A model generated the notes under the pieces. That model had not been told where the DNA came from and searched no databases. It saw only the letters and a list, made by a program, of their open reading frames with translations. From Streptomyces rubrogriseus (lineage in GTDB: Bacteria > Actinomycetota > Actinomycetes > Streptomycetales > Streptomycetaceae), in contig NZ_CP116256.1 of NCBI RefSeq assembly GCF_027947575.1, positions 744,001 to 808,000 on the forward strand: a DNA stretch of 64,000 bases, written 5' to 3'. Position numbers and translations under genes: made by a program. Positions 1 to 8,379 of the stretch are shown here, in pieces; the first letter of the stretch is position 1, and each line of letters opens with the position of its first letter.

Positions 1-1125
1 GTGGCCGGCGACATCGACATCGACGGAGACCTCTACACCGCCCTCGGGCTGATGGCCGGCCTGATCTGGGAGCGCGGCGAGGACGCCCGCGGCCTGGTCG
101 AGGCGCTCCGCGACCCGGAGGTCAGGGCCGCCGTACGCGGACTGGTGAAGCTCGCCGGGCCGCCGCTGCCGCCCGCCCCGCCGCCCGAGGAGGTCCGCCG
201 GGCCCGCGGCCACCTGCACACCAAGCGCACCGACAAGCGGGCCATCAGCCACCACTACGACGTCGGCAACGACTTCTACGAACTCGTCCTCGGCCCCTCC
301 ATGGTCTACTCCTGCGCCTACTGGCCCGCCCCGCCGGCCGAGGGCGGCACCCTGGAGGACGCCCAGCGCGACAAGCTCGAACTCGTCAGCCGCAAGCTGG
401 ACCTGAGCCCCGGCCGGCGTCTTCTCGACGTCGGCTGCGGCTGGGGCTCGATGGCGATCCACGCGGCCCGCGAGCACGGGGTGAGCGTCGTCGGCGTGAC
501 CCTCTCCCAGGAACAGGCCGCCTACGCCCGCAAGCGCGTCGCCGACGAGGGGCTCACCGACCGGGTGGAGATCCGCGTCCAGGACTACCGGGACGTCGCG
601 GACGGGCCGTACGACGCCATCTCCTCCATCGGCATGGCCGAGCACGTCGGCGCCGAGCGCTACCTGGAGTACGCCACCGACCTGCACAAGCTGCTCAAGC
701 CCGGCGGCCGGCTGCTGAACCACCAGATCGCCCGCCGCCCGCAGCGGGACGAGTCCTCCTACAACGTCGACGAGTTCATCGACGCCTACGTCTTCCCCGA
801 CGGCGAACTGGCCCCCGTCGGCACCACCGTCACCCAACTGGAGCGCGCCGGGTTCGAGGTCCGCGACGTGGAGTCGATCCGCGAGCACTACGCGCTCACC
901 CTGCGCCGCTGGGTCGCCAACCTGGAGTCCGACTGGGCGACCGCCGTCCGCCTCGTCAGCCCCGGCCGCGCCCGCGTCTGGCAGCTGTACATGGCCGCCT
1001 CCGCGCTCGCCTTCGAACGCAACCGGATCGGCGTCAACCAGGTCCTCGCGGTGAAGACGCCCGACTCGGGCGCCTCCGGACTGCCGCTGCGGGCCCGCGT
1101 GTGGGGCGCGCCCGGCCGGGCCTGA
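1..1125 (+). CDS. cyclopropane-fatty-acyl-phospholipid synthase, 5' end cut by window
   Basis: SAM-dependent methyltransferase of the CFA/mycolic-acid cyclopropane synthase family, which adds a methylene bridge to unsaturated acyl chains of membrane phospholipids. The motif ISHHYDVGNDFYELVLG is followed by the SAM-binding loop LLDVGCGWGSM. The frame opens at base 1 with GTG, but the first residues (VAGDIDIDGDLYTAL) look like the middle of the N-terminal domain of this family, so I infer that the true start lies upstream and this GTG codes an internal valine. 374 residues are visible; streptomycete members are usually somewhat longer. It converges on the ABC permease gene and ends just before a hairpin terminator. 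Confidence 0.88.
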   Translation: MAGDIDIDGDLYTALGLMAGLIWERGEDARGLVEALRDPEVRAAVRGLVKLAGPPLPPAPPPEEVRRARGHLHTKRTDKRAISHHYDVGNDFYELVLGPSMVYSCAYWPAPPAEGGTLEDAQRDKLELVSRKLDLSPGRRLLDVGCGWGSMAIHAAREHGVSVVGVTLSQEQAAYARKRVADEGLTDRVEIRVQDYRDVADGPYDAISSIGMAEHVGAERYLEYATDLHKLLKPGGRLLNHQIARRPQRDESSYNVDEFIDAYVFPDGELAPVGTTVTQLERAGFEVRDVESIREHYALTLRRWVANLESDWATAVRLVSPGRARVWQLYMAASALAFERNRIGVNQVLAVKTPDSGASGLPLRARVWGAPGRA

Positions 1126-1141
1126 CCCGCACACAGCCCAA

Positions 1142-1174
1142 AGGGCCGGGCCCCCGCGCGGGGAGCCCGGCCCT
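1142..1174. terminator. bidirectional hairpin terminator
   Basis: Perfect 10-bp inverted repeat AGGGCCGGGC / GCCCGGCCCT with a 13-base GC-rich centre. It lies 17 bp after the CFA synthase stop and 25 bp before the stop of the convergent ABC permease gene, so it can serve both. Confidence 0.7.
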
Positions 1175-1198
1175 CGGTGTTCCGCGTCGCCGGCGAGA

Positions 1199-3730
1199 TC
1201 ACTCGGCCTTGATCGCGTTCAGCATGTTCAGCCGGGCGGCGTTGCGGGCCGGCCACAGGGCGGCCAGGACGCCCACCAGACCGGCCAGCACCACGAAGAT
1301 CCCGATCCGGTCCCAGGGCAGGACCAGCGCGTACCCCGGGATGCTGTCCGCGACGGTCTCGCCGATCGCCCAGCCGAGGAAGGTGCCGAGTGCGATGCCG
1401 ACCACCGCGCCGAACACCGAGATGACGACGGCCTCCAGCCGCACCATCCGCTTCACCCGGCGCCGGTCCAGACCGATCGCGCGCAGCATGCCGATCTCCT
1501 GCTGCCGTTCGAAGACGGACATCGCGAGGGTGTTGACGACGCCGAGGACCGCGATGATCAGGGCCATCGCCAGCAGGCCGTACATGACGTTCAGCAGGGT
1601 GTTGATGGCGCCGCCGAACTCGTCGCGGATGTCCTGCCGGTCCATCACGGTGATCGCGGGGTTGTCGCCGAGCGCGTCGACGAGGACCTTCTCGTTCGCC
1701 GCGGACTGGCCGCCGTCGACCTTCACGAAGATCTCCCGGATGGACGGCTTCGCCTCGTGCGGGGCCACCACCTTCCGGTCGACGAGGACGGGGGAGAGGA
1801 ACTCGCTGTCCTTGTAGACGGCGCCGACCGTCAGCGTGGCCTTCTCGTCGTCGTCGAAGGTGACGGGGACGGTGTCGCCGGGCTTCCAGCCCCTGTTCTC
1901 GGCCGTCTTCTCGGCGACCGCGATCCGGCCCTGGGCCAGCGAGCCCGCGTCGCCGCTGACGACGTCGACGGTCAGGACCTTCTCGATGTCACCGGGGGTG
2001 ACCGCCGAGGCGGACACGTAGTCGCCGTCGACCCGGAAGTAGGCGTCCTGCTGCGGCGACACCGCGGACACGCCGTCGGCCTTCTCCAGGGCCGTCAGCG
2101 CGGTCCGGTCGAGGTCGCCCCCGTTGGCCATCGAGACCATGTAGTCGGCCCTGATGTTGTCCGTGGTCATCTTGTCGATGGCCGCGCCGACCGTGACACC
2201 GAGCACCGACAGACCGGTCACCAGCGTCAGTCCGATCGCCAGCGCCGAGGCGGTGGCGCCGGTGCGGCGCGGGTTGCGGACCGCGTTCTGGCCGGCCAGC
2301 TTGCCCGCCACCCCGAAGGGGCCGACGAGCAGCGGACGGACGAGCGCGATCACGGGCCGGGACAGCAGCGGGATGAGGACGATCACGCCGATCAGCGCGA
2401 AGAACGCGCCCGCGCCGATGTACATCCGGCCGTCGTCGCCGCCGGCCGAGGCGCCGGCGACGATCCCCGCCGCACCGAGGGCGGTGATGGCGGCGCCGAT
2501 GGAGTTGCGCACCACCAGCGACTTGGTGGTGGCCACCGCGTGGACGCTGTTCATGGCCGCCACCGGCGGGATCTTCGCGGCCCGGCGGCCGGGCAGCCAG
2601 GCGGCGAACACCGTGATCAGCACGCCCACCGCGAACGCCGCGACCACCGGCGTGGCGGACAGCACCAGCGGACCGGCCGGCATCTTCATGTCGAACGCGG
2701 CCATGCCGGAGCGCAGTCCGACGGCCAGACCGACGCCGAGGGCGAAGCCGACGGCCGAGGCCACCAGGCCCACCAGCGCGGCCTCGGCGAGCACCGAGCG
2801 GGTGATCTGCCTGCGGGACGCGCCGACGGCGCGCATCAGGGCGATCTCCTTGGTGCGCTGGGCGACCAGCATCGTGAAGGTGTTGGAGATCAGGAAGATC
2901 CCGACGAAGAGCGCGATGCCCGCGAAGCCGAGCAGGACCTGCTTGAGGTTGCCCATGCCCTGTTCGATCTGGTCGGCCTGCTCGTCGGCGAGTGCCCGGC
3001 CGGTCTGGGCCTCGGCGGTGTCCGGCAGCAGCGGCTCGACCGCCTTCAGGATCCGCGCGTCGTCGGCGCCGGGGGCGGCGGCGACGGTGGCGCTCTCGAA
3101 GTAGCCGGGCCGCAGGTACTGCTTCTGGGCGACGGCGGTGTCGAAGAGGACGAGGCTGCCGCCCGCGTTGACGGCGCCGTCCTCGGTGGTGAAGACACCG
3201 CTGAGGGTGTACTCCTTCACCGGGCCGTTGGTCGCGACGCGCACCCGGTCGCCGACCTCGTACTCGCCCTTGCCGGCGGACTCCTCGTCCAGGGCGATCT
3301 GGTCGTCCTGCACCGGGCCGGAGCCGTCGGTGAACGTGTACGCGGCGTCCTTGCCGTCCTTGCCGGGGGCGAAGTTGGAGCCCTTGTTGGACCAGCCGAC
3401 GCCGATGAGCTTCCCGTCGGGGCCGGCGACCCCGGCGAAGCCCTCCACGCGGCCGTACACCCCGGCGACGCCGTCCACGGCGGAGATCTTGTCGAGGACC
3501 TCGTCGGAGAGGGCGTACTCCTCCTTGGGGTTGTCCGAGTCGGCGTACGAGGTGACGGCGACGGCGACGTCCTGGTAGCTCTTCGCCGACTGGTTGCGGA
3601 AGGCGTTGGAGAGGGTGTCGGCGAAGACCAGGGTGCCCGACACGAACGCCACGCCGAGCATCACGGCGAGCACGGTCATCAACAGCCTGGCCTTGTGCGC
3701 GAAGACGTTGCGCAAGGCGGTACGGAACAT
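1199..3730 (-). CDS. MacB/FtsX-family ABC transporter permease
   Basis: 843-residue inner-membrane permease with duplicated architecture: TM helix (about 15-38), MacB-type extracellular domain, three FtsX helices (about 265-390), then a second extracellular domain and a second FtsX block (about 720-835). The repeated signatures TKEIALMRAVGASRRQI and QQEIGMLRAIGLDRRRV mark the two FtsX units. Such proteins use mechanotransmission to move lipoproteins, peptides or antibiotics across or out of the membrane. ATG start at 3730. The ATPase gene lies upstream on the same strand, 108 bp away, so the pair forms a transporter operon. The substrate cannot be read from sequence. Confidence 0.9.
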   Translation of the reverse strand: MFRTALRNVFAHKARLLMTVLAVMLGVAFVSGTLVFADTLSNAFRNQSAKSYQDVAVAVTSYADSDNPKEEYALSDEVLDKISAVDGVAGVYGRVEGFAGVAGPDGKLIGVGWSNKGSNFAPGKDGKDAAYTFTDGSGPVQDDQIALDEESAGKGEYEVGDRVRVATNGPVKEYTLSGVFTTEDGAVNAGGSLVLFDTAVAQKQYLRPGYFESATVAAAPGADDARILKAVEPLLPDTAEAQTGRALADEQADQIEQGMGNLKQVLLGFAGIALFVGIFLISNTFTMLVAQRTKEIALMRAVGASRRQITRSVLAEAALVGLVASAVGFALGVGLAVGLRSGMAAFDMKMPAGPLVLSATPVVAAFAVGVLITVFAAWLPGRRAAKIPPVAAMNSVHAVATTKSLVVRNSIGAAITALGAAGIVAGASAGGDDGRMYIGAGAFFALIGVIVLIPLLSRPVIALVRPLLVGPFGVAGKLAGQNAVRNPRRTGATASALAIGLTLVTGLSVLGVTVGAAIDKMTTDNIRADYMVSMANGGDLDRTALTALEKADGVSAVSPQQDAYFRVDGDYVSASAVTPGDIEKVLTVDVVSGDAGSLAQGRIAVAEKTAENRGWKPGDTVPVTFDDDEKATLTVGAVYKDSEFLSPVLVDRKVVAPHEAKPSIREIFVKVDGGQSAANEKVLVDALGDNPAITVMDRQDIRDEFGGAINTLLNVMYGLLAMALIIAVLGVVNTLAMSVFERQQEIGMLRAIGLDRRRVKRMVRLEAVVISVFGAVVGIALGTFLGWAIGETVADSIPGYALVLPWDRIGIFVVLAGLVGVLAALWPARNAARLNMLNAIKAE

Positions 3731-3838
3731 GGGGGTCTTCTCTGTCCAGACGTACGGGCGTACGGGGTACGGGGCGGGGGCGGGCCGACGGGGTCGGACG
3801 GGAGTGAACGGAAGCGGACGGGGAGCGGACCGGGAGCG

Positions 3839-4609
3839 TCAGCTGGTGCGGCCCTTGGCGTCGAACCGCTTCATGCGGTCGAGCACCGAGTCGGCCGTCG
3901 GCCCGTACAGTTCGTCGACGATGCGTCCGTCCGCGAGGAAGACCACCCGGTCCGCGTAGGCGGCGGCCACCGGGTCGTGGGTCACCATCACCACGGTCTG
4001 GCCCAGCTCCCGCACCGAGTTGCGCAGGAAGCCCAGCACCTCGGCGCCGGAACGGGAGTCGAGGTTGCCGGTCGGCTCGTCGCCGAAGATGATCTCCGGG
4101 CGGGAGGCCAGCGCCCGTGCCACGGCGACCCGCTGCTGCTGCCCGCCGGAGAGCTGGGCGGGCCGGTGCCCGAGGCGTCCGGACAGCCCGACCATCTGGA
4201 TCACGGAGTCCACCCACTGCTTGTCCGGCTTGCGGCCCGCGATGTCCATCGGAAGGGTGATGTTCTCCAGCGCCGTCAGCGTCGGCAGCAGGTTGAACGC
4301 CTGGAAGATGAAGCCGATCTTGTCCCGGCGCAACTTGGTGAGCTGCTTGTCCTTGAGCGAGCCCAGCTCGGTCTCGCCGATGCGCACCGAGCCGGACGAG
4401 AAGGTGTCCAGGCCCGCGACGCAGTGCATCAGCGTGGACTTGCCGGAGCCGGAGGGGCCCATGATCGCGGTGAGCTCGGCCTGCCGGAAGTCGATGGAGA
4501 CCCGGTCCAGGGCGACCACCTGGGTCTCGCCCTGGCCGTAGATCTTGGAAAGCTCCGTGGCGCGCGCGGCCACGAGGGTGGACCGGTCGGCGATGGGTGC
4601 GGTGGTCAC
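3839..4609 (-). CDS. ABC transporter ATP-binding protein (LolD/MacB type)
   Basis: 256-residue ATPase partner of the downstream FtsX permease. Visible motifs are Walker A GPSGSGKST, signature LSGGQQQRVAVARAL, Walker B EIIFGDEPT, D-loop GNLDS and the switch His in VMVTHD. I chose the GTG at 4609 (VTTAPIADRS), which has AGGAG about 10 bases upstream. The frame stays open to 4726, but that extra N-terminus is made of an imperfect tandem repeat and resembles no ATPase. Confidence 0.92.
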   Translation of the reverse strand: MTTAPIADRSTLVAARATELSKIYGQGETQVVALDRVSIDFRQAELTAIMGPSGSGKSTLMHCVAGLDTFSSGSVRIGETELGSLKDKQLTKLRRDKIGFIFQAFNLLPTLTALENITLPMDIAGRKPDKQWVDSVIQMVGLSGRLGHRPAQLSGGQQQRVAVARALASRPEIIFGDEPTGNLDSRSGAEVLGFLRNSVRELGQTVVMVTHDPVAAAYADRVVFLADGRIVDELYGPTADSVLDRMKRFDAKGRTS

Positions 4610-4629
4610 GGGAAGGGCGCTCCTGTCGG

Positions 4630-4715
4630 TACGGCGTGTGCGGTCGGCACGGTGTGTGCCGGGCACGGTGTGTGCCGGGCACGGGGTGTGCGGTCGGCAC
4701 CGTGTGTGCTCGGGG
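4630..4715. repeat. five imperfect 16-18 bp tandem repeats in the ABC operon leader
   Basis: Units begin at 4630, 4648, 4664, 4680 and 4698. Units two and three are identical (CACGGTGTGTGCCGGG); the others differ by a few bases or a 2-bp insertion. They lie 21-106 bp upstream of the chosen GTG start of the ATPase gene, within its probable 5' untranslated region or promoter. Function unknown. Confidence 0.75.
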
Positions 4716-4981
4716 ACGTAGTCCATCGTCCCGGCCGTACGGCGCCCTGTAGTCAGCCGCTGTTCCGGTTCAGGGGGGCGACTTCGGTCGGACGGGCCGG
4801 GCCGGTGTCATACCTGCGGATGACGGCCGACCCCGACGGCGGGGCGGGCGAGAACGGGGCGGGCGCCCTTGTCGAGACGGTGAAATCCCGTCATTCCGCA
4901 TACAGCGCGGGCGGTCGCACGCAAGGCTGTTGGCATGTGCTGTTGGCCTGACCCGGTAACTGATGCTCCCTCAGGCGCCAA

Positions 4982-5039
4982 TAAAATAAGACAACATCGG
5001 CCGTCCCGCCCGAGGCCGGGAGGAGCGTCCCGATAGGGT
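4982..5039 (+). promoter_or_regulatory. candidate bldA promoter elements
   Basis: The 342-bp gap 4727-5068 holds no gene. Upstream of the tRNA two hexamers look like -10 boxes: TAAAAT at 4982-4987 and TAGGGT at 5034-5039. The second would start transcription about 23 bp before the mature tRNA. Neither has a convincing -35 at 17-18 bp, so the choice is open. The same gap must also contain the promoter of the divergent ABC operon. Confidence 0.35.
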
Positions 5040-5068
5040 CAAGGCGCGCGAAGCGGAGCCCATGGCCT

Positions 5069-5155
5069 GCCCGGATGGTGGAATGCAGACACGGCGAGCT
5101 TAAACCTCGCTGCCCCTTCGAGGGCGTGCCGGTTCAAGTCCGGCTCCGGGCACCA
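5069..5155 (+). tRNA. bldA: tRNA-Leu (anticodon UAA), bldA
   Basis: A complete class II tRNA: 7-bp acceptor stem GCCCGGA/TCCGGGC, D arm, anticodon stem GCGAG/CTCGC enclosing CTTAAAC (anticodon TAA), long variable arm, T arm with GGTTCAAGTCC, then ACCA encoded. Anticodon UAA reads the rare UUA codon. In Streptomyces this tRNA is bldA, whose loss blocks aerial growth and much antibiotic production because UUA occurs mainly in developmental and secondary-metabolism genes. Its sequence matches my memory of S. coelicolor bldA. Read by eye, I found no in-frame TTA codon in the genes called in this window. Confidence 0.96.
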
Positions 5156-5269
5156 CCACCGACCGCCGCCGTACGCGAGCGTCGGCTGCTCCCGCGTTGA
5201 TCCCGCCTCCAGTACCCCTCCGCGGACCGTTGACAGCGGTGCGCGTCGGACTGGAAACTCGGCAAGTAC

Positions 5270-5289
5270 TGGTGAAGGAATTTTCACCA
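5270..5289. promoter_or_regulatory. palindromic operator candidate upstream of pobA
   Basis: Inverted repeat TGGTGAA-N6-TTCACCA, 64 bp before the pobA start and about 35 bp downstream of a TTGACA hexamer at 5230-5235. It is the only clear dyad in the 198-bp gap between bldA and pobA, so it is a good candidate site for a 4-hydroxybenzoate-responsive regulator. No such regulator gene is adjacent. Confidence 0.4.
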
Positions 5290-5353
5290 CGCGAACATTG
5301 GCCTCTGCCGCTTGTTCGCGCAAGGCAACGACGCCGATCGAAGGGAACGACCG

Positions 5354-6520
5354 ATGCGCACCACCGTCGGCATCATCGGGGCAGGCCCAGCCGGGCTCCT
5401 GCTGGCCCGGCTGCTGCACAACGCCGGGATCGACTCGGTCGTCCTGGAGAGCCGCGACCGTGCCTACGTCGAGCGCAGGCAGCGCGCCGGGATCCTGGAG
5501 CAGGGCACGGTGGACGTGCTGCGCGAGGCCGGGGCCGGGGAGCGGATGGACCGGGAGGGACTGCGCCACGACGGCATCGAGCTGAGGTTCGACCGCCGCC
5601 GCCACCGCGTCGACTTCCCGGCACTCACCGGCGGCAGGTCCGTCATGGTCTACGCCCAGACCGAGGTCTGCAAGGACCTCATCGCCCTCCAGCTCAAGGA
5701 GGGCGGCCCGCTGCTGTTCGAGACCGAGGCGCTGGCGGTGGAGGGCGCCGACACGGACCGGCCGCGCGTCCGCTTCCGGCGCGAGGGCGCCGAGGACGTG
5801 CTGGAGTGCGACTACGTCGTCGGCTGCGACGGCTTCTGGGGAGTGGCCCGGAGCGCGGTCCCGGACGGGCGCACCTTCGAGCGGACGTACCCCTTCTCCT
5901 GGCTCGGCATCCTCGCCGACGTCGCCCCCTCGCACGACGAACTGGTCTACGCCCGGCACGACCGCGGCTTCGCCCTGCTGTCCATGCGCTCCCCGTCCGT
6001 CTCCCGCCTCTACCTCCAGGTCCCCGCGGACACGGACGCCGACGGCTGGAGCGACGAGGAGATCTGGGACGAGCTGGAGCGCCGCTTCGAGACCGACGAC
6101 TGGAGCCTCCGACGGGGCCCCATCACCCAGAAGTCGGTCACACCGATGCGCTCCTACGTCCACGAGCCCATGCGGCACGGCCGCCTCTTCCTGGCCGGCG
6201 ACGCCGCGCACATCGTGCCGCCCACCGGAGCCAAGGGCCTCAACCTGGCCGTCGGCGACGTGGTGACCTTCGCGCGTGCGCTGGCCCACCGCACCGCGAC
6301 CGGCTCCGACGAACTGCTCGACGCCTACTCCGCGACCTGTCTGCGCCGGGTCTGGCAGGCCGAGCGGTTCTCGTACGACATGACGACGCTGCTGCACACC
6401 GCCCCGGACGCCACGCCCTTCGAGGACCGGCTCCAGCTGGCCCGCCTCGACCGGATCGCCTCCTCCCGCGCCGCCGAGACCGACCTCGCCGAGGCCTACA
6501 CCGGGTTCCCGATCGGGTGA
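5354..6520 (+). CDS. pobA: 4-hydroxybenzoate 3-monooxygenase
   Basis: 388-residue FAD enzyme that hydroxylates 4-hydroxybenzoate to protocatechuate with NAD(P)H and O2, feeding the beta-ketoadipate pathway. Class A flavoprotein landmarks are visible: GAGPAGLLLARLL at the N-terminus, the DG motif VVGCDGFWGVAR, and GDAAHIVPPTGAKGLNLAVGDV near residue 280. The length is close to the roughly 390 residues usual for PobA. I chose ATG 5354, with GAAGGGA upstream, over an in-frame ATG 14 codons earlier that lacks family similarity. It stands alone; the ring-cleavage genes are not in this window. Confidence 0.92.
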   Translation: MRTTVGIIGAGPAGLLLARLLHNAGIDSVVLESRDRAYVERRQRAGILEQGTVDVLREAGAGERMDREGLRHDGIELRFDRRRHRVDFPALTGGRSVMVYAQTEVCKDLIALQLKEGGPLLFETEALAVEGADTDRPRVRFRREGAEDVLECDYVVGCDGFWGVARSAVPDGRTFERTYPFSWLGILADVAPSHDELVYARHDRGFALLSMRSPSVSRLYLQVPADTDADGWSDEEIWDELERRFETDDWSLRRGPITQKSVTPMRSYVHEPMRHGRLFLAGDAAHIVPPTGAKGLNLAVGDVVTFARALAHRTATGSDELLDAYSATCLRRVWQAERFSYDMTTLLHTAPDATPFEDRLQLARLDRIASSRAAETDLAEAYTGFPIG

Positions 6521-6688
6521 GCGCCGCCCGGCGGCCCGCGCGACCCCGGCCGTGAGGGGAATCACTGATCGGCGTAGCGTGTTGAGTCGCAAGGCGAGGG
6601 AAAGATCCTCCCCAAGCAGTAGGGTCATTCCTTTGCCGTTCTATTACTCTTGAGCCAAGGCTGCGCCGTGTGGCCATGGAGGAGTGAA

Positions 6689-7612
6689 ATGAGGAGCAGA
6701 AACCCGGTCTTCTCGCGACGGGGGTTCAGCCGCGACAACGGCTACGCGGGCTTCAACGCCGCGCCGCAGGCCGGGGGACCCGCCGTCGCCACGCAGGCCA
6801 ACCCGTACGCGCAGGGCACCCAGGGCAACCCGTACGCCCAGCCGGCCGCCGGCAACCCGTACGCGCAGAACCCGTACGCCCAGCCGGACCAGCAGTTCGG
6901 CGCGCCGCCGCAGGCGCCCGCCACCACCGGCCGGATGACGATGGACGACGTCGTCATCCGCACGGCGAGCACGCTCGGCGTGCTCGTGGTGACGGCCGCG
7001 CTCGCGTGGGCGCTGCTGCCGGTGGACGACGCCAACATCAGCCGCTCGTACGGCATCGGTATCGGTGCCGCGCTGATCGGCATGGTCCTGGCGCTCGTCC
7101 AGTCCTTCAAGCGCAAGCCCACCCCGGCGCTGATCCTGTCCTACGCGGCGTTCGAGGGTGTCTTCCTCGGCGTCGTCTCCAGCGTCGTCGACAACCGCAT
7201 CGCGGACGGCGCGGCCATGCAGGCCGTGATCGGCACGATGGCGGTCTTCGCCGGTGTGCTGATCGCCTACAAGGCGGGCTGGATCCGCGTCAACCGGCGC
7301 TTCTACGGCTTCGTGATGGCGGCCGCGCTCGGCTTCGTCTTCCTGATGATGGTGAACCTGCTGTTCGCCGTCTTCGGCGGCGGTGACGGCCTCGGCTTCC
7401 GCAGCGGCGCGCTCGGTGTCGTCTTCGGCATCGTCGGCATCATCCTCGGCGCGTGCTTCCTGGCCCTCGACTTCAAGCAGGTCGAGGACGGGCTCGCCTA
7501 CGGCGCCCCGCGCGAGGAGGCCTGGTTCGCCGCCTTCGGCCTCACGCTGACGCTGGTCTGGATCTACCTGGAGTTCCTGCGCCTCATCGCGATCCTGAAC
7601 AGCAACGACTAG
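6689..7612 (+). CDS. Bax inhibitor-1/YccA family membrane protein
   Basis: 307-residue integral membrane protein. After a soluble N-terminal stretch of about 90 residues it has seven hydrophobic segments typical of the bacterial Bax-inhibitor-1 family, ending FGLTLTLVWIYLEFLRLIAIL. Eukaryotic relatives are calcium-leak channels; the bacterial role is poorly known. The N-terminal region carries four NPYAQ units (about residues 37-66). ATG 6689 is chosen because GGAGG lies 6 bases upstream. Followed by a strong terminator. Confidence 0.85.
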   Translation: MRSRNPVFSRRGFSRDNGYAGFNAAPQAGGPAVATQANPYAQGTQGNPYAQPAAGNPYAQNPYAQPDQQFGAPPQAPATTGRMTMDDVVIRTASTLGVLVVTAALAWALLPVDDANISRSYGIGIGAALIGMVLALVQSFKRKPTPALILSYAAFEGVFLGVVSSVVDNRIADGAAMQAVIGTMAVFAGVLIAYKAGWIRVNRRFYGFVMAAALGFVFLMMVNLLFAVFGGGDGLGFRSGALGVVFGIVGIILGACFLALDFKQVEDGLAYGAPREEAWFAAFGLTLTLVWIYLEFLRLIAILNSND

Positions 7613-7628
7613 CAGGACCGCACAGACG

Positions 7629-7661
7629 GAAGGGCCCCGGGCTTCGTGCCCGGGGCCCTTC
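7629..7661. terminator. strong hairpin terminator
   Basis: Perfect 14-bp inverted repeat (GAAGGGCCCCGGGC and its complement) with a 5-base TTCGT loop, between the convergent Bax-inhibitor-like gene and the DUF4287 gene. It can stop transcription from either side. Confidence 0.85.
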
Positions 7662-7683
7662 GTCGTCGTCGGGCCGGCGCCGC

Positions 7684-7914
7684 TCAGCGCAGCTTGCGTG
7701 CGGCCCTTCTCAGGTCGTACTCGTGGACGATCGCCTTCGCGTGGCCGTAGGCGAGGTTGTGTTCGTGGCGGAGCCAGCTGACCTTCTCCTCGAAGCGGAA
7801 GAGGGCGGGGCCGTCCTCGACGGCGCGCAGCCAGTCGGAGATCTCACGGCCGGTGCACTGGGGGATACGGGCGAGCAGGTTGCGGTGGGTCTCCTCGGAG
7901 AAGACTTGGGACAT
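7684..7914 (-). CDS. small DUF4287-type protein
   Basis: 76 residues, starting MSQVFSEETHRNLLARIPQ and rich in charged residues, with the pattern WLR-EHNLAYGHAKAIVHEYDLRR. I recognise this as the DUF4287 type, small cytoplasmic proteins of unknown function. ATG 7914 has GGAGG 6 bases upstream. It appears monocistronic and ends at the shared terminator. Confidence 0.75.
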   Translation of the reverse strand: MSQVFSEETHRNLLARIPQCTGREISDWLRAVEDGPALFRFEEKVSWLRHEHNLAYGHAKAIVHEYDLRRAARKLR

Positions 7915-8017
7915 CGGCGCCTCCGGGCGAAAGGGGATGTGAGCCGGTCCTTCAGGTCACCGTGCCTGAGCGTTCGCCCGTTGGCAACAGTCCCGGACGG
8001 CCGCGTACGCTCGCGCC

Positions 8018-8329
8018 GTGGTTGATACGACGCCTTTGACTCGTGCCGTGGACGACTTCGCCGACCGTCTGCGGGCCGCCCCGCAGAGCAGGCTGCAACG
8101 CGGCGCCGCCGCCGAGGCGCTCGGCCTGGCCAGGGAGTTGGCCCGGCGCGCCCAGCTCGTGGAGGAACCCGGGGCCGAGCCCCGTGAGATGCCGGACGCG
8201 GGCATGTTCGCCGCCGCCGACCAGATCGCCGTCGCCGCACACGACCTGGCCCTCGTCCTGGAGGACGAGGGCCAGGTGGAAGAAGCGGCGGCGCTGGTCG
8301 AGGAGGCCCGCAAGCGGGCCGGGGTCTGA
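8018..8329 (+). CDS. conserved hypothetical protein, probably leaderless
   Basis: 103-residue mostly helical, acidic protein (VDTTPLTRAVDDFADRLRAAPQ...); no family recognised beyond streptomycete conserved hypotheticals. A -10-like TACGCT at 8006-8011 lies six bases before the GTG, and there is no Shine-Dalgarno, which is the geometry of leaderless transcripts in Streptomyces. Divergent from the DUF4287 gene, with a 103-bp shared promoter region. Confidence 0.7.
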   Translation: MVDTTPLTRAVDDFADRLRAAPQSRLQRGAAAEALGLARELARRAQLVEEPGAEPREMPDAGMFAAADQIAVAAHDLALVLEDEGQVEEAAALVEEARKRAGV

Positions 8330-8332
8330 CGC

Positions 8333-8377
8333 GACCGGCGGGGCCGGGTCGACCGGCGTGACCGGCTCGACCGGCGC
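8333..8377. repeat. 9-bp tandem repeat filling a convergent gap
   Basis: Five 9-bp units related to GACCGGCGT start four bases after the stop codon at 8329 and fill nearly all of the 50-bp gap to the convergent gene ending at 8380. Units 3 to 5 are the best conserved. Confidence 0.7.
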
Positions 8378-8379
8378 GA

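Noticed and set aside
4610..4726. N-terminal extension of the ABC ATPase from an upstream ATG
   Set aside because: It is made of translated tandem repeats (HTPCPAHTVPGTH), and a GTG with a good ribosome site lies downstream.
4738..4766. ECF/SigE-like promoter (GGAAC ... CGTA) for the ABC operon on the minus strand
   Set aside because: The spacing of 20 bases between the two elements does not fit the usual 16-17.
1757..4951. Very long plus-strand open frame of over 1,000 codons opposite the ABC transporter genes, and a similar 900-codon frame at 1989-4700 on the minus strand
   Set aside because: Arg/Gly/Asp-rich translations with no motif, lying antisense to or out of frame with clear ABC genes; typical GC-rich shadow frames.
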